Below, piece by piece: positions 1 through 6,939 of a stretch of DNA of 12,421 nt. Source of the DNA: OMOG01 sp041485845. GTDB taxonomy: Bacteria > Acidobacteriota > Terriglobia > Bryobacterales > Bryobacteraceae. Numbering within the stretch: position 1 is the first letter of the stretch; each line of letters starts with the position of its first letter. The DNA lies in contig JBGPKH010000218.1 in NCBI GenBank assembly GCA_041485845.1, positions 1 through 12,421 of the forward strand, written 5' to 3'. The notes beneath the pieces are model-generated. The model worked only from the letters and a program-made list of their open reading frames with translations. It was not told the DNA's origin and made no database searches. A program made the position numbers and the translations under genes.

Positions 1-689
1 CAAGGGTTGTGGGTTTAAGTGACTTCTTTTCAAAAGGATAGGGGCGCTATCTGTGGCTAGAGAAGCGACGGGTACCACAGAAACGCGCTCATATCTTGTA
101 AACTCCCGCTAGAGCCGCGCGGTGTCTCAAACGGCGTGGCGTGCGCAGCGCGGAACCGAACGCACCGATCGCGATGGGCATCCAGAGCGCGCTTTTCGAA
201 ACCGGCGGGAATCGAGGCTCGCCGGGCCGCTTCCAGGCGCACGTGAAACCGTCGAATCCAGCCTCGACCAGCCAGTGCACCTGGCTAGCCCGCCAGATCA
301 GCGGGGTTGGCGGTGTCAGTTCCAATCGGCGCCCAGGTTCACAACCTGCCCCGCGCGTGTGCTCCGGTTCCGTCGGCGCCGATGGGCTCGACGATTTCGT
401 AGGGGCCCAGCCGTGTTCCCGCCGTGTAGCGCATGCTGGTCTCGTTGACTATACTTCCGGCAACCTGCCCAAACACGCATCTGGCGCTGCACTCCATGGC
501 AAACAACCGGCGAGTCGTTCACCAGCGCGAGGGGCCGCGCCGGCGGGAACGGATTTCGGAGTGGTGGATGTGCTGGTGAACCAGCTCATCGACAGCCGGT
601 GCCCGGAGTCACGCCGGGCTGGTTAGTCCCGAACTGCCATCTCAGTCGACACCCCAAGCACATGACGTGGCGGCGGAATGCCGGTCGTT
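1..689. other. gene-poor stretch, no convincing intact gene
   Basis: Apart from the kinase scrap at 339-434, I see no reading frame here with recognisable protein similarity on either strand. The short open frames are typical chance frames of high-GC DNA. A 7-bp inverted repeat (50-56 with 75-81, arms TCTGTGG and CCACAGA, 18-nt loop) lies near the left edge. It has no following T-run, so it is not a standard intrinsic terminator. The region may be degraded coding DNA, because the kinase start inside it is clearly broken. Confidence 0.5.
339..434 (-). pseudogene. remnant of Ser/Thr protein kinase N-terminus
   Basis: Reading leftwards from an ATG at 432-434, the 31 codons before a TGA (339-341) begin MRYTAGTRLGPYEIVEPIGA. 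This is the usual opening of bacterial Hanks-type Ser/Thr kinases (T-x-G-x-R-L-G-x-Y-E-I-x-x-x-I-G-x-G), that is, the first strand and start of the glycine-rich ATP loop. The loop is already altered: ADGTGAH stands where AGGMGEVY is expected. No VAIK lysine strand or HRD/DFG motif follows in any frame to the left. The gene therefore appears truncated and decayed rather than merely frameshifted. The similarity covers only about 20 residues, so chance is unlikely but not excluded. Confidence 0.6.
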
Positions 690-1613
690 TCAGCCGCGGT
701 ATGGAGTCTCGGAGGAATCGACGCCGACGTCATCGTAGCCGTGCCGGTCCAGCAGCATCCGCGCGCTGGTGGCATTCAGGTGCCGGTTCGGACCGGGACC
801 GATCCGCACCGAGGCCAGCGGAAGCTTCTGATCGGTGCGCCCGAGTTGACGCGCGAGGTCGTTGAGGCTGTAGTACGGAACCAGCATGCCGCGCGCCACG
901 CGAAAAGAGGGCTTCACCGGACTGCCGGGCGCGGGAGTAAATATCAGGCGCCATTCTTTTTCCTCGATAAAATCGTCGTTCTTGAATGTCGGGATGAAGA
1001 AACGGACCGCCTCCGCGGTCCACCGCGCCCAATCCGCGGGCGCGGCGCCGGGCTCGAACTTCGGGTAATAGTCGATCGCGCTGCGGATGATCTTGCGCTG
1101 GGTATCCGGCGGGTAAAACACTTTCCAGAACCGCATCAGGCCCACGTTTGGCGGACAATCCGGCCCCGTGATAAAGGAAAAGCCGGCGGGTTCGAACTCC
1201 AGGCTCACGCCGGTGGCGTTGGCGGCGTACGCGCGCCACTGGCTCAGCAGGTCGTCGGCCTCGCAAAAGCAGCAGATGTAGACCGGATCCAGTTGCGGCC
1301 CCTCCAGCAGCCGCAAAAGCTCGTCGAGATATTCGCGGCGCTTCGGGTCGGCCGACTGGGCCTCCGCCTGAACCACACTCTCTGTCAGCCGCACTCCGTG
1401 CTTTAATTCTTCATCGTCATTGCAGTACTGTGCGTGCGTCAGCCACAGATCGCTGTTGGCGACGATGCCGCGCAAGCCGTCCAAGTTTGTATAGTGGTAC
1501 AGCTTCTGCTCGACGTTGAACCAGAGGATCAGGTCTTCGCTGAACGACCCGATGCTGTTCAGGAACCCTCCCAACCTACCGGGGTCGGTGGTGGAACTCA
1601 TGGCGCTATTCAT
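690..1613 (-). CDS. DUF2971 family protein
   Basis: This 307-residue soluble protein has the layout of DUF2971 proteins. Near the N-terminus it has LYHYTNLDGLRGIV (residues 38-51) followed by a W-L-T-H-A-x-Y-x-N-D-x-E-E-L stretch (57-70). It then has a core strand VYICCFCEADDLLSQWRAYA (111-130) and a later EEKEWRLIF segment (217-225). The family is of unknown biochemical function. The conserved H-Y-T near the start, the S-Q-W strand and the E-x-E-W-R motif fit an ADP-ribosyltransferase-like fold with an H/Y/E-type arrangement, but that is my inference. No signal peptide or membrane segment is present. The start could be ATG 1613 or ATG 1601; neither has a strong Shine-Dalgarno. The gene stands alone, divergent from the serine hydrolase. 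DUF2971 genes are common in accessory and defence-associated regions. Confidence 0.8.
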   Translation of the reverse strand: MNSAMSSTTDPGRLGGFLNSIGSFSEDLILWFNVEQKLYHYTNLDGLRGIVANSDLWLTHAQYCNDDEELKHGVRLTESVVQAEAQSADPKRREYLDELLRLLEGPQLDPVYICCFCEADDLLSQWRAYAANATGVSLEFEPAGFSFITGPDCPPNVGLMRFWKVFYPPDTQRKIIRSAIDYYPKFEPGAAPADWARWTAEAVRFFIPTFKNDDFIEEKEWRLIFTPAPGSPVKPSFRVARGMLVPYYSLNDLARQLGRTDQKLPLASVRIGPGPNRHLNATSARMLLDRHGYDDVGVDSSETPYRG

Positions 1614-1850
1614 GATTGGTGCCGCCCGGACTTTTGGCCCATCATATCATGATCGACATTCCCGGCCGCACGAACACGCGCCGCAGTCCGGCGACGAGAT
1701 GCCGGCCATCATCCGATTCCTTGGCTACAATCCGCTGCCGGCAGCGCAATGGCGGCAGCGACTTTCGGCGGTTAATCGTCAGCCGCAGAGCCCATGCCAT
1801 ACTCGTCTCGAGCCGGAGGAATTCACAACTCTCTGGTAAGCTGTAAAGGC
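1614..1850. promoter_or_regulatory. divergent intergenic region with a 14-bp palindrome
   Basis: This 237-bp gap separates two divergent genes and should hold both promoters. A perfect 14-bp palindrome, CGCTGCCGGCAGCG, lies at 1733-1746, and a TACAAT hexamer sits just upstream of it at 1726-1731. No convincing -35 partner for the hexamer was found. A palindrome next to a -10-like box could be an operator, but about one perfect 14-mer palindrome is expected by chance in 12 kb. The assignment is therefore weak. Confidence 0.3.
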
Positions 1851-3002
1851 ATGCTTGCGCCACGACGCAGAGATTTCGTTGCCATTCTGTTACCGGTTTT
1901 GTCGGGCTGCCGGCGGCCAGCGCGCCAGCGCGATCCGCTGCTCCCCGTCGAAAGAAGCGACGGGTGGGAAATCGGCAGGCTCAAGGATGCGGGATTCGAT
2001 GAGATCGCGCTGCAGAAGGTTACCGCGGATCTGAAATCCGGAGTCTTTCCCAATACCCACGCGGTTCTGGTGGAACATGACGGCCGGCTGGTGTATGAGC
2101 AGTATTTCGCGGGCCGTGACGAACGTTGGACCAAATCCATCGGGCGCCGGGTGATGGATGCCGGCAGCCTGCACGACCTGCGTTCGGTTTCGAAAAGTGT
2201 GACGGCGGCGCTGCTGGGAATCGCTCTGGGCGCGGATTTTGAAAAGGCACTGGCAAGTCCGATCGCTTCGTTTTTCCCTCAGTTGAATGTGCGGCGGGAG
2301 TTGGATGCACTGACTCTGCATCACGCACTGACCATGACGGCTGGCCTCGAATGGAACGAGATGACAGTGCCCTACACCGACCCCAACAACGATGAAATGC
2401 GGCTGTATTCGGTGAAAGATCCCGTGGCGATGGTGCTATCGCGTGCGCTTCGGCAGAAGCCCGGCGCGGTTTGGTATTACAACGGTGGGTTGACGCAGGT
2501 TCTGGCGGGCGTGGTGAGGCAGATTACCGGCAAGACGCCCGACGCTTATGCGAAACAGGTCCTGTTCGGCCCTTTGGGCATCACTCAGTATGAATGGATT
2601 GGGGGGCCGGGATGGAATCCGCCCATGCCAGCGGCTGCATCGGGCTTGCGGATGCGGGCGCGGGATCTGGCTAAGTTCGGATCGGTGTACCTGCATGGCG
2701 GGAAGTGGCAGGGGCGGCAGATCGTGCCGGCGGCGTGGGTAGAGAGATCGATGCGACGGCACGTGGCGAGCATTGGCGATTGGAGCCGCGGAGGGATGTG
2801 GGGCTATGGATACCAGTGGTGGGTGGGGCGTTTCAGCGAAGGCTATGAAGTTGCGGCTGCCGTCGGCAACGGGAATCAACGCGTCTTTGTCGCGCCGAAA
2901 GAGCGGGTTGCAGTCACCGTGTTCGCCGGAGAGTACAATGTCTTCGAGGGACACAGCGAGCGGGTTTTCCGCAGCGTGATGGCGGCACGCACCGCGGCTT
3001 AG
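1851..3002 (+). CDS. serine hydrolase, class C beta-lactamase family, predicted lipoprotein
   Basis: This is a 383-residue penicillin-binding-protein-like hydrolase of the beta-lactamase/AmpC fold, a family that includes esterases, D-amino-acid peptidases and beta-lactamases. The active-site S-x-x-K is SVSK at residues 112-115 and the Y-x-N motif is YYN at 209-211. The third motif position appears to be GNGNQ (339-343), in the place where relatives have HTG or G-x-G-G-Q. I chose ATG 1851 because it opens a short lipoprotein signal: MLAPRRRDF, a hydrophobic stretch, then LSGC with the lipid cysteine at residue 20. An upstream in-frame ATG at 1794 would bury this signal behind 19 extra residues. 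The Shine-Dalgarno is poor (AAAGG immediately upstream). The protein is probably exported and membrane-anchored, acting on ester or amide substrates outside the cytoplasm. The substrate cannot be read from the sequence, and beta-lactam resistance should not be assumed. Confidence 0.88.
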   Translation: MLAPRRRDFVAILLPVLSGCRRPARQRDPLLPVERSDGWEIGRLKDAGFDEIALQKVTADLKSGVFPNTHAVLVEHDGRLVYEQYFAGRDERWTKSIGRRVMDAGSLHDLRSVSKSVTAALLGIALGADFEKALASPIASFFPQLNVRRELDALTLHHALTMTAGLEWNEMTVPYTDPNNDEMRLYSVKDPVAMVLSRALRQKPGAVWYYNGGLTQVLAGVVRQITGKTPDAYAKQVLFGPLGITQYEWIGGPGWNPPMPAAASGLRMRARDLAKFGSVYLHGGKWQGRQIVPAAWVERSMRRHVASIGDWSRGGMWGYGYQWWVGRFSEGYEVAAAVGNGNQRVFVAPKERVAVTVFAGEYNVFEGHSERVFRSVMAARTAA

Positions 3003-3096
3003 TTCCCGCCGGCCGTTCGGAACGAATCCACTTTCAAACTTCGCCTGTCCCACCATTTGTCCGTTAAGACCGTTCGCCTGGTGGCGCTGAAGCCCG

Positions 3097-5364
3097 TTAC
3101 TTCCGGAACGGCTGGTCCGCCGGATTGCGCTTCACCTTGTCGTCTTCGATGGTTCCCGGCTTCCACTGCTTCGCCATCTCCACATCCTGGAGCACCTTGG
3201 CCGTCAGCGCCGGAATATCCACGTAGCCCACCCGGTTGTAGAGGTGCGGCTGGGTGTATTGGGCGGCGTAGGCGCGCGCGTACTGGCGCCACTGTTCGGC
3301 CGCCGCATCCAGATGCCGGACCGCCTCTTGTTTCGCCGGCTCCCCGGCGGAACGGTCATATAACGCGAGAGCCGCGGCCCCACGGATCTTCGCCGCATAG
3401 TATCGCGCCAGGCGGGACATGGCCTCGATGTCTCCCAGGGTCAGCCTGAGTTCCTTTTCGGGCGCTCCGCCGCGCAATGCAGGAAGAGCCGCGAGCGCAC
3501 GATTGGCCCGCTCTTCCAACTGACCGGCGATGTCGGGCGGCGCGACGCCGTCCGGCGCCTGCCCGGCCAGCCTGGCACGCCGCCAGTCGAGAATGCGGGT
3601 TACGCCACTGCCCGGCATCGTCTCTCCTTGGATGAAATCGCGGACCGTGAAATAGCCACGGTAGCGCGGGTGACTGAGACTGGCTTCCGGAAACCAGCGC
3701 AGATCGATGTCGTTCCAGAAGAAACGGGTGATCAGCGGGAAAACCTGCGATGCGTCCGCCCATGCGCGAAACAGCTTCTCGCCGTCGGCTTGAGGAAAGC
3801 GCCGCGCCAGCGTTCGGATAAAGAGCGAGTCCGGCAGGCCGGGTTCGTAACTGAGCCTTCCCCATAGCTCAAAGGAGTACCACTGCTTGGAGACGACTAA
3901 CTGGCGGGGCGTCTCCGGCTCGGTGGAAAGAAACTCGCGGCCCCAGATATATCCATCCGGTCCCATGTAGAAGCCCGCGACCTTGTCCGCGCCGGGGATG
4001 TGGCGAATATAGTCGCGCACGTAGCTGGGATCGCCCCAGCGAAAACTGTAGACGTCGTCGTTGCGCACGGTCAGCCAGGTCCGCTTGCCCGCCGGGAGGT
4101 TGGGGAGCAGCTCCGAAATGAAAGGGGGATTGGGGATCGAGTACATGTGGGCGATGGAATACTTGAAGCTCAGGTCGAACGGCCCCGGATACTCGCGGAA
4201 TGCATTGAGAATCTCACCCTGCCCGCTTTGATGATAGCGGTGGATCAGGTTGAACCGCCGTCCGGGCTGGGCTTGCAACGCGTCGCGAATCCCTTCGCCA
4301 TAGGTCTTCCAGAGCCAGCTCTCCTTGGAAAACTCTCCTTTGAGGTCGCGCATGTGCTCTCCGGCCGTGATGCCCATTCCAGCTAGTAATGGATAGGTCA
4401 GCACCATCTCGCGGACGCTGGCGCGGAAGTAGTCGATAGTCTTCTGGTTGGTCTGCTCCGCGGTAATTCCGTACTTACCCTCAGCGCCGAACGCAAAAAT
4501 GTTCCATGTAAACAGGTACACGCGAATGCCACGATCCTGGGCATACTGCATCACCTCGCGCCAGAAGCGGATTTTGTCCTCGATGGCCATTGTGCGAACC
4601 GTCTCGAGGTTGGCCAGACTCCGCGGCCGCGCCATGTCGTCGCCGCTGTGCGAGTAGGTGTCATCCATCGGAATGGTGGTGCGCTTGACGTCGGCGAGCG
4701 CGACGTCGGGATACTCGGGCACTTTCACCATCGAGGGAAACGGGTGGAGGTTCCACAGCGAAAGCACGTTATAGCGATGGCGCGCCAAGTCGTCCAGAAA
4801 CTCGCGCCAGAAATCGAACGACCACATTTCGGGAATGTTGTTCTGGGCCGCGTCGGAGTTGTCGGAGTAGCTGGGCGTGCGCGCATCGAGCGGGATGTTG
4901 AACTTGATGCCGCGCTGCTCGATGTGGGGCGCATGGTCGGAGTCGCGCAACTGGTCGAGCGTACCGAGACGCAAGGCCTCGGCGACGTCCAGGCCGCCGT
5001 ACATGGCGCCGGCGTGGTCGGCGGCGAGAACCGCGATGGTGTCCCGCCCGGATCGAGACACTCTGCGGATGCCGTAGGACTGTGGCTTGGTGGAAGCGAG
5101 CGGCGCCACACCGAGTTCCCGGGCGAGGCGCGCGGCTTGGGCGGAGCCGGAAGTCAGTACGATGCACGGGGAGCAGGGCGCGGAGGAGTGCTGCTCGAAG
5201 GGCAGGTTGGGCACGGCTGTTGCCGCGGCGCCAGACACTTCGGAGGCTGCGAAAGCCAGTTGCCGGACCGGCGCGTCGTAGAACAGCGTCAAGCGCGGCT
5301 GCGCGGCGGCGGTGGCGGCGGAAAGCGCCGCCAGGAAGAAGAGAGCGAAAGTCCGCGATGTCAT
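3097..5364 (-). CDS. secreted alpha-glucuronidase-like glycoside hydrolase
   Basis: This 755-residue protein starts with a clear Sec signal peptide (hydrophobic core FALFFLAALSAATAAA, probable cleavage after residue 20-22). Residues of about 23-145 resemble the accessory N-terminal domain of GH20/GH67-type enzymes, including A-V-L-A-A-D-H-A-G-A-M-Y-G-G-L-D (111-126). A TIM-barrel-like region follows from RGIKFNIPLD (151-160), through FLDDLARHRYNVLSLWNLHP (189-208) and RVYLFTWNIF (281-290), to GMGITAGEH (329-337). Glu336 in the last segment is a candidate catalytic acid, by inference. An alpha-helical C-terminal domain (about 610-735) follows, as in alpha-glucuronidases. The exact GH family and substrate are uncertain; uronic-acid-containing plant or microbial polysaccharide is the best guess. 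A -10 box lies at 5388-5393 on its strand, with AAAGG 11 nt before the ATG. The gene is divergent from a ruined TonB-dependent receptor gene, which may once have imported related glycans. Confidence 0.75.
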   Translation of the reverse strand: MTSRTFALFFLAALSAATAAAQPRLTLFYDAPVRQLAFAASEVSGAAATAVPNLPFEQHSSAPCSPCIVLTSGSAQAARLARELGVAPLASTKPQSYGIRRVSRSGRDTIAVLAADHAGAMYGGLDVAEALRLGTLDQLRDSDHAPHIEQRGIKFNIPLDARTPSYSDNSDAAQNNIPEMWSFDFWREFLDDLARHRYNVLSLWNLHPFPSMVKVPEYPDVALADVKRTTIPMDDTYSHSGDDMARPRSLANLETVRTMAIEDKIRFWREVMQYAQDRGIRVYLFTWNIFAFGAEGKYGITAEQTNQKTIDYFRASVREMVLTYPLLAGMGITAGEHMRDLKGEFSKESWLWKTYGEGIRDALQAQPGRRFNLIHRYHQSGQGEILNAFREYPGPFDLSFKYSIAHMYSIPNPPFISELLPNLPAGKRTWLTVRNDDVYSFRWGDPSYVRDYIRHIPGADKVAGFYMGPDGYIWGREFLSTEPETPRQLVVSKQWYSFELWGRLSYEPGLPDSLFIRTLARRFPQADGEKLFRAWADASQVFPLITRFFWNDIDLRWFPEASLSHPRYRGYFTVRDFIQGETMPGSGVTRILDWRRARLAGQAPDGVAPPDIAGQLEERANRALAALPALRGGAPEKELRLTLGDIEAMSRLARYYAAKIRGAAALALYDRSAGEPAKQEAVRHLDAAAEQWRQYARAYAAQYTQPHLYNRVGYVDIPALTAKVLQDVEMAKQWKPGTIEDDKVKRNPADQPFRK

Positions 5365-5387
5365 CGAGTGTATTGCCTTTAGGCCGC

Positions 5388-5395
5388 ATTATAAT
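5388..5395. promoter_or_regulatory. overlapping divergent -10 boxes (ATTATAAT)
   Basis: The 8-bp self-complementary ATTATAAT supplies a perfect TATAAT on both strands: plus 5390-5395 and minus 5388-5393. It is a rare AT island in GC-rich DNA. It is well placed for short leaders to both the hydrolase start (5364, minus) and the receptor remnant start (5416-5421, plus). No good TTGACA-like box at 16-18 bp spacing is visible on either side, so the call rests on the -10 match and its position. Confidence 0.5.
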
Positions 5396-5410
5396 AGACT
5401 CACCATCTCC

Positions 5411-6125
5411 AGGGGGTGATATGCGGGGTTTTCCTCACACTGTTTCTCCTTGCCGGCGCAGCTCAGGCTCAAACTTCGAACGGCACGATCATCGCTGGCG
5501 GGCGCCAGGATTACGCTGCGGCATCTGGCCACGGGAGAGTCACGCGACGCGGCGGCCAACGAACGCGGAGCGTTCAACGTCCCTATCCTGCGTATCGGCG
5601 ATTACGCGCTGACGGCGGGCGCGCAGGGCTTCAAGACGCAGACCATCTTGCCCATCACGGTTCGCGTGGACGATCGGGCGAAACGGAATCAACTACACAC
5701 CGAGCGTCGATGCGGTAGCGGAGCTTAAGGTCAAGACGAAACGTCCCTGACCGCGTGACCGGGCAGTCGATCTACCTGCCGAATCCGGGCGTGGACGGCT
5801 TCTTCAATCCGGCCGAGTTTTCCCAGCCGGCGAGGGTGACCAGCGCGGCGGGCGTCCCCGTGACCCGGTTCGGAAACTCGCAGCGCCGGGCGCGGGCCGG
5901 ATGCCAACAACCTGGACTTCTCCCTGTTCAAGAATTTCCGGGTGACGGAACGTTACCAGGTGCAATTCCGCGCCGGGGCGTTCAATTTCGGCAACACTCC
6001 TGCATTCAACCCTGCCGGGGGCGACGAATTCGGCGCTGACCATCGGGAACGCAAACTTCGGCAAGCTGAGCAGTTCGTCGGCGACCGGCCGGCAGTTGCA
6101 GATGGGGTTGAAGCTCGTGTTCTGA
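5411..6125 (+). pseudogene. collapsed TonB-dependent receptor (Oar-like, CarboxypepD_reg N-terminus)
   Basis: Pieces of a large outer-membrane receptor lie in order but in different frames. After a good Shine-Dalgarno (AGGGGG, 5411-5416), a signal peptide with core FLTLFLLAGAAQAQ and the start NGTI are read from the 5416 frame. A shift then gives the regulatory-like domain ARITLRHLATGESRDAA, followed by ALTAGAQGFKTQTI. A second shift gives GINYTPSVDAVAELKVKT, typical of the plug domain, ending at a stop near 5750. From 5755 the extreme C-terminus is present: FFNPAEFSQPARVTS, then after a shift NNLDFSLFKNFRVTERYQVQ, and after another shift ALTIGNANFGKLSSS and GRQLQMGLKLVF with a stop at 6123-6125. 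Family members are usually around 1000 residues, so most of the plug and nearly all of the barrel are missing. At least four frameshifts plus two large deletions rule out a single sequencing error. The gene faces the glycoside hydrolase, as in glycan-use loci. Confidence 0.85.
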
Positions 6126-6324
6126 TGCCGCCTGCGGGCCGGAGAACAATTCCTACGCGGCTACAGCGACCGGGCCGCCGCCATGGCCGGCCTCCAGAAG
6201 ATCCGCACGCTCACCAACGGGAAAAAGTCCAGCCGCAAGTGAGCTCTTTAGTTGCATTCCACCGGAAAAGGTCCGAATATGAAATTGTAGGATAGTGACA
6301 CACCACCACGATTGCGAGGTGTCC
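6126..6324 (+). other. intergenic tail with an unexplained open stretch
   Basis: Downstream of the receptor remnant, the frame of its stop codon stays open without a good start until TGA 6238-6240. It ends ...MAGLQKIRTLTNGKKSSRK, with a basic, coding-like composition. I do not recognise it; it may be the tail of another decayed gene or chance. The remainder up to 6324 is the leader of the next gene. It contains an AT-richer patch at about 6276-6295, which could include a promoter, but I could not fix both hexamers. Confidence 0.3.
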
Positions 6325-6801
6325 ATGAGCACCGAGATCATCACCGGTCTCCTGACCGATCACCCTTTCACCAAGGGCTTCTGGCCCGACCACGTCGCAC
6401 ACCTGGCTGCCATGGCCAGCGAAGCGCATTTCCTCCCCGGAGAGTTGATCTTCCATGAGGGCGATCATTCCAGCTTCTTTTACCTTCTGATTTCCGGCAA
6501 CGTCGCGCTGGAAGTCACTTCACCCGGCCACCCGGTCCGCGTGGCCACGCTGTATGCCGGCGAGGTGCTCGGATGGTCGTCGGTCACCGGCGACAACGGC
6601 AAGCAGTTTCAGGCGCGCGCGCTCGAAGAAGTCCACGCCCTGGCCTTCGATGGCGCCCGCTTGTGCCACGCCTGTGAGGAGGACTATGCCTTCGGATTCC
6701 GCTTCATGCGCGGCATCCTCACCGTCATGTCCGGCCGCCTGCACTCCATCCGCACGCAGCTCCTGGACATGTACACACCGGTGGCCGCTGTTTCGGACTG
6801 A
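6325..6801 (+). CDS. stand-alone cyclic-nucleotide-binding domain protein
   Basis: This 158-residue protein consists of a single CRP-like CNB domain. The beta-roll runs from about residue 35 (FLPGELIFHEGDHSSFFYLL, then ISGNVALE) to 105. The phosphate-binding cassette region is LYAGEVLGWSSVTGD (76-90), followed by ARALEEVHALAF. A helical tail (about 110-150) corresponds to the CRP C-helix, but no helix-turn-helix follows, so it is unlikely to bind DNA itself. Aligned by eye to CRP, Lys93 and Gln94 stand where the cAMP-contacting Arg-Ser lie, so the ligand may not be cAMP. ATG 6325 is preferred over GTG 6295 because GAGGTG sits 3 nt upstream and the domain needs no extra N-terminus. It is first in a probable operon with the dehydrogenase and CoA-transferase genes, suggesting that it senses a nucleotide and acts on a partner protein. 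Confidence 0.85.
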   Translation: MSTEIITGLLTDHPFTKGFWPDHVAHLAAMASEAHFLPGELIFHEGDHSSFFYLLISGNVALEVTSPGHPVRVATLYAGEVLGWSSVTGDNGKQFQARALEEVHALAFDGARLCHACEEDYAFGFRFMRGILTVMSGRLHSIRTQLLDMYTPVAAVSD

Positions 6802-6825
6802 GCTGCGACTCTGGCAGCCTGTGAC

Positions 6826-6895
6826 AAAGTCCGCTTCCTCGCGGTCGCGGCTCGGCAAGCAAAGTCCGCTTCCTCACGGTCGCGGCTCGGCAAAC
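6826..6895 (+). repeat. 35-bp direct tandem repeat, two copies
   Basis: Two adjacent 35-bp units (6826-6860 and 6861-6895) match at 33 of 35 positions. Each starts AAAGTCCGCTTCCTC and ends in CGCGGCTCGGCAA. They fill most of the gap between the CNB gene and the dehydrogenase gene. Immediately downstream is a small hairpin (CTCGC 6897-6901 with GCGAG 6908-6912). The unit resembles the short GC-rich dispersed intergenic repeats of Solibacter-like genomes, recalled from general knowledge and not checked. It is located upstream of a Shine-Dalgarno (GGAAGGAG, 6923-6930). Confidence 0.85.
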
Positions 6896-6939
6896 CCTCG
6901 CGCTTTGGCGAGCAAGGGTGCGGGAAGGAGCACTTACTT

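Noticed and set aside
678..1406. 242-codon plus-strand frame opposite the DUF2971 gene
   Set aside because: The minus strand carries the recognisable family motifs; the plus frame is compositionally a shadow.
3003..3096. Bidirectional terminator between the convergent serine hydrolase and glycoside hydrolase genes
   Set aside because: The only inverted repeat seen (CGTTCGGAACG) has no workable loop and no T-tract; nothing supports a terminator call.
4648..5382. 244-codon plus-strand frame opposite the glycoside hydrolase
   Set aside because: Antisense to the signal peptide and N-terminal domain of an intact secreted enzyme; no motifs of its own.
6826..6895. Possible CRISPR or riboswitch
   Set aside because: Only two abutting copies with no spacer and no conserved riboswitch core; better described as a dispersed intergenic repeat.
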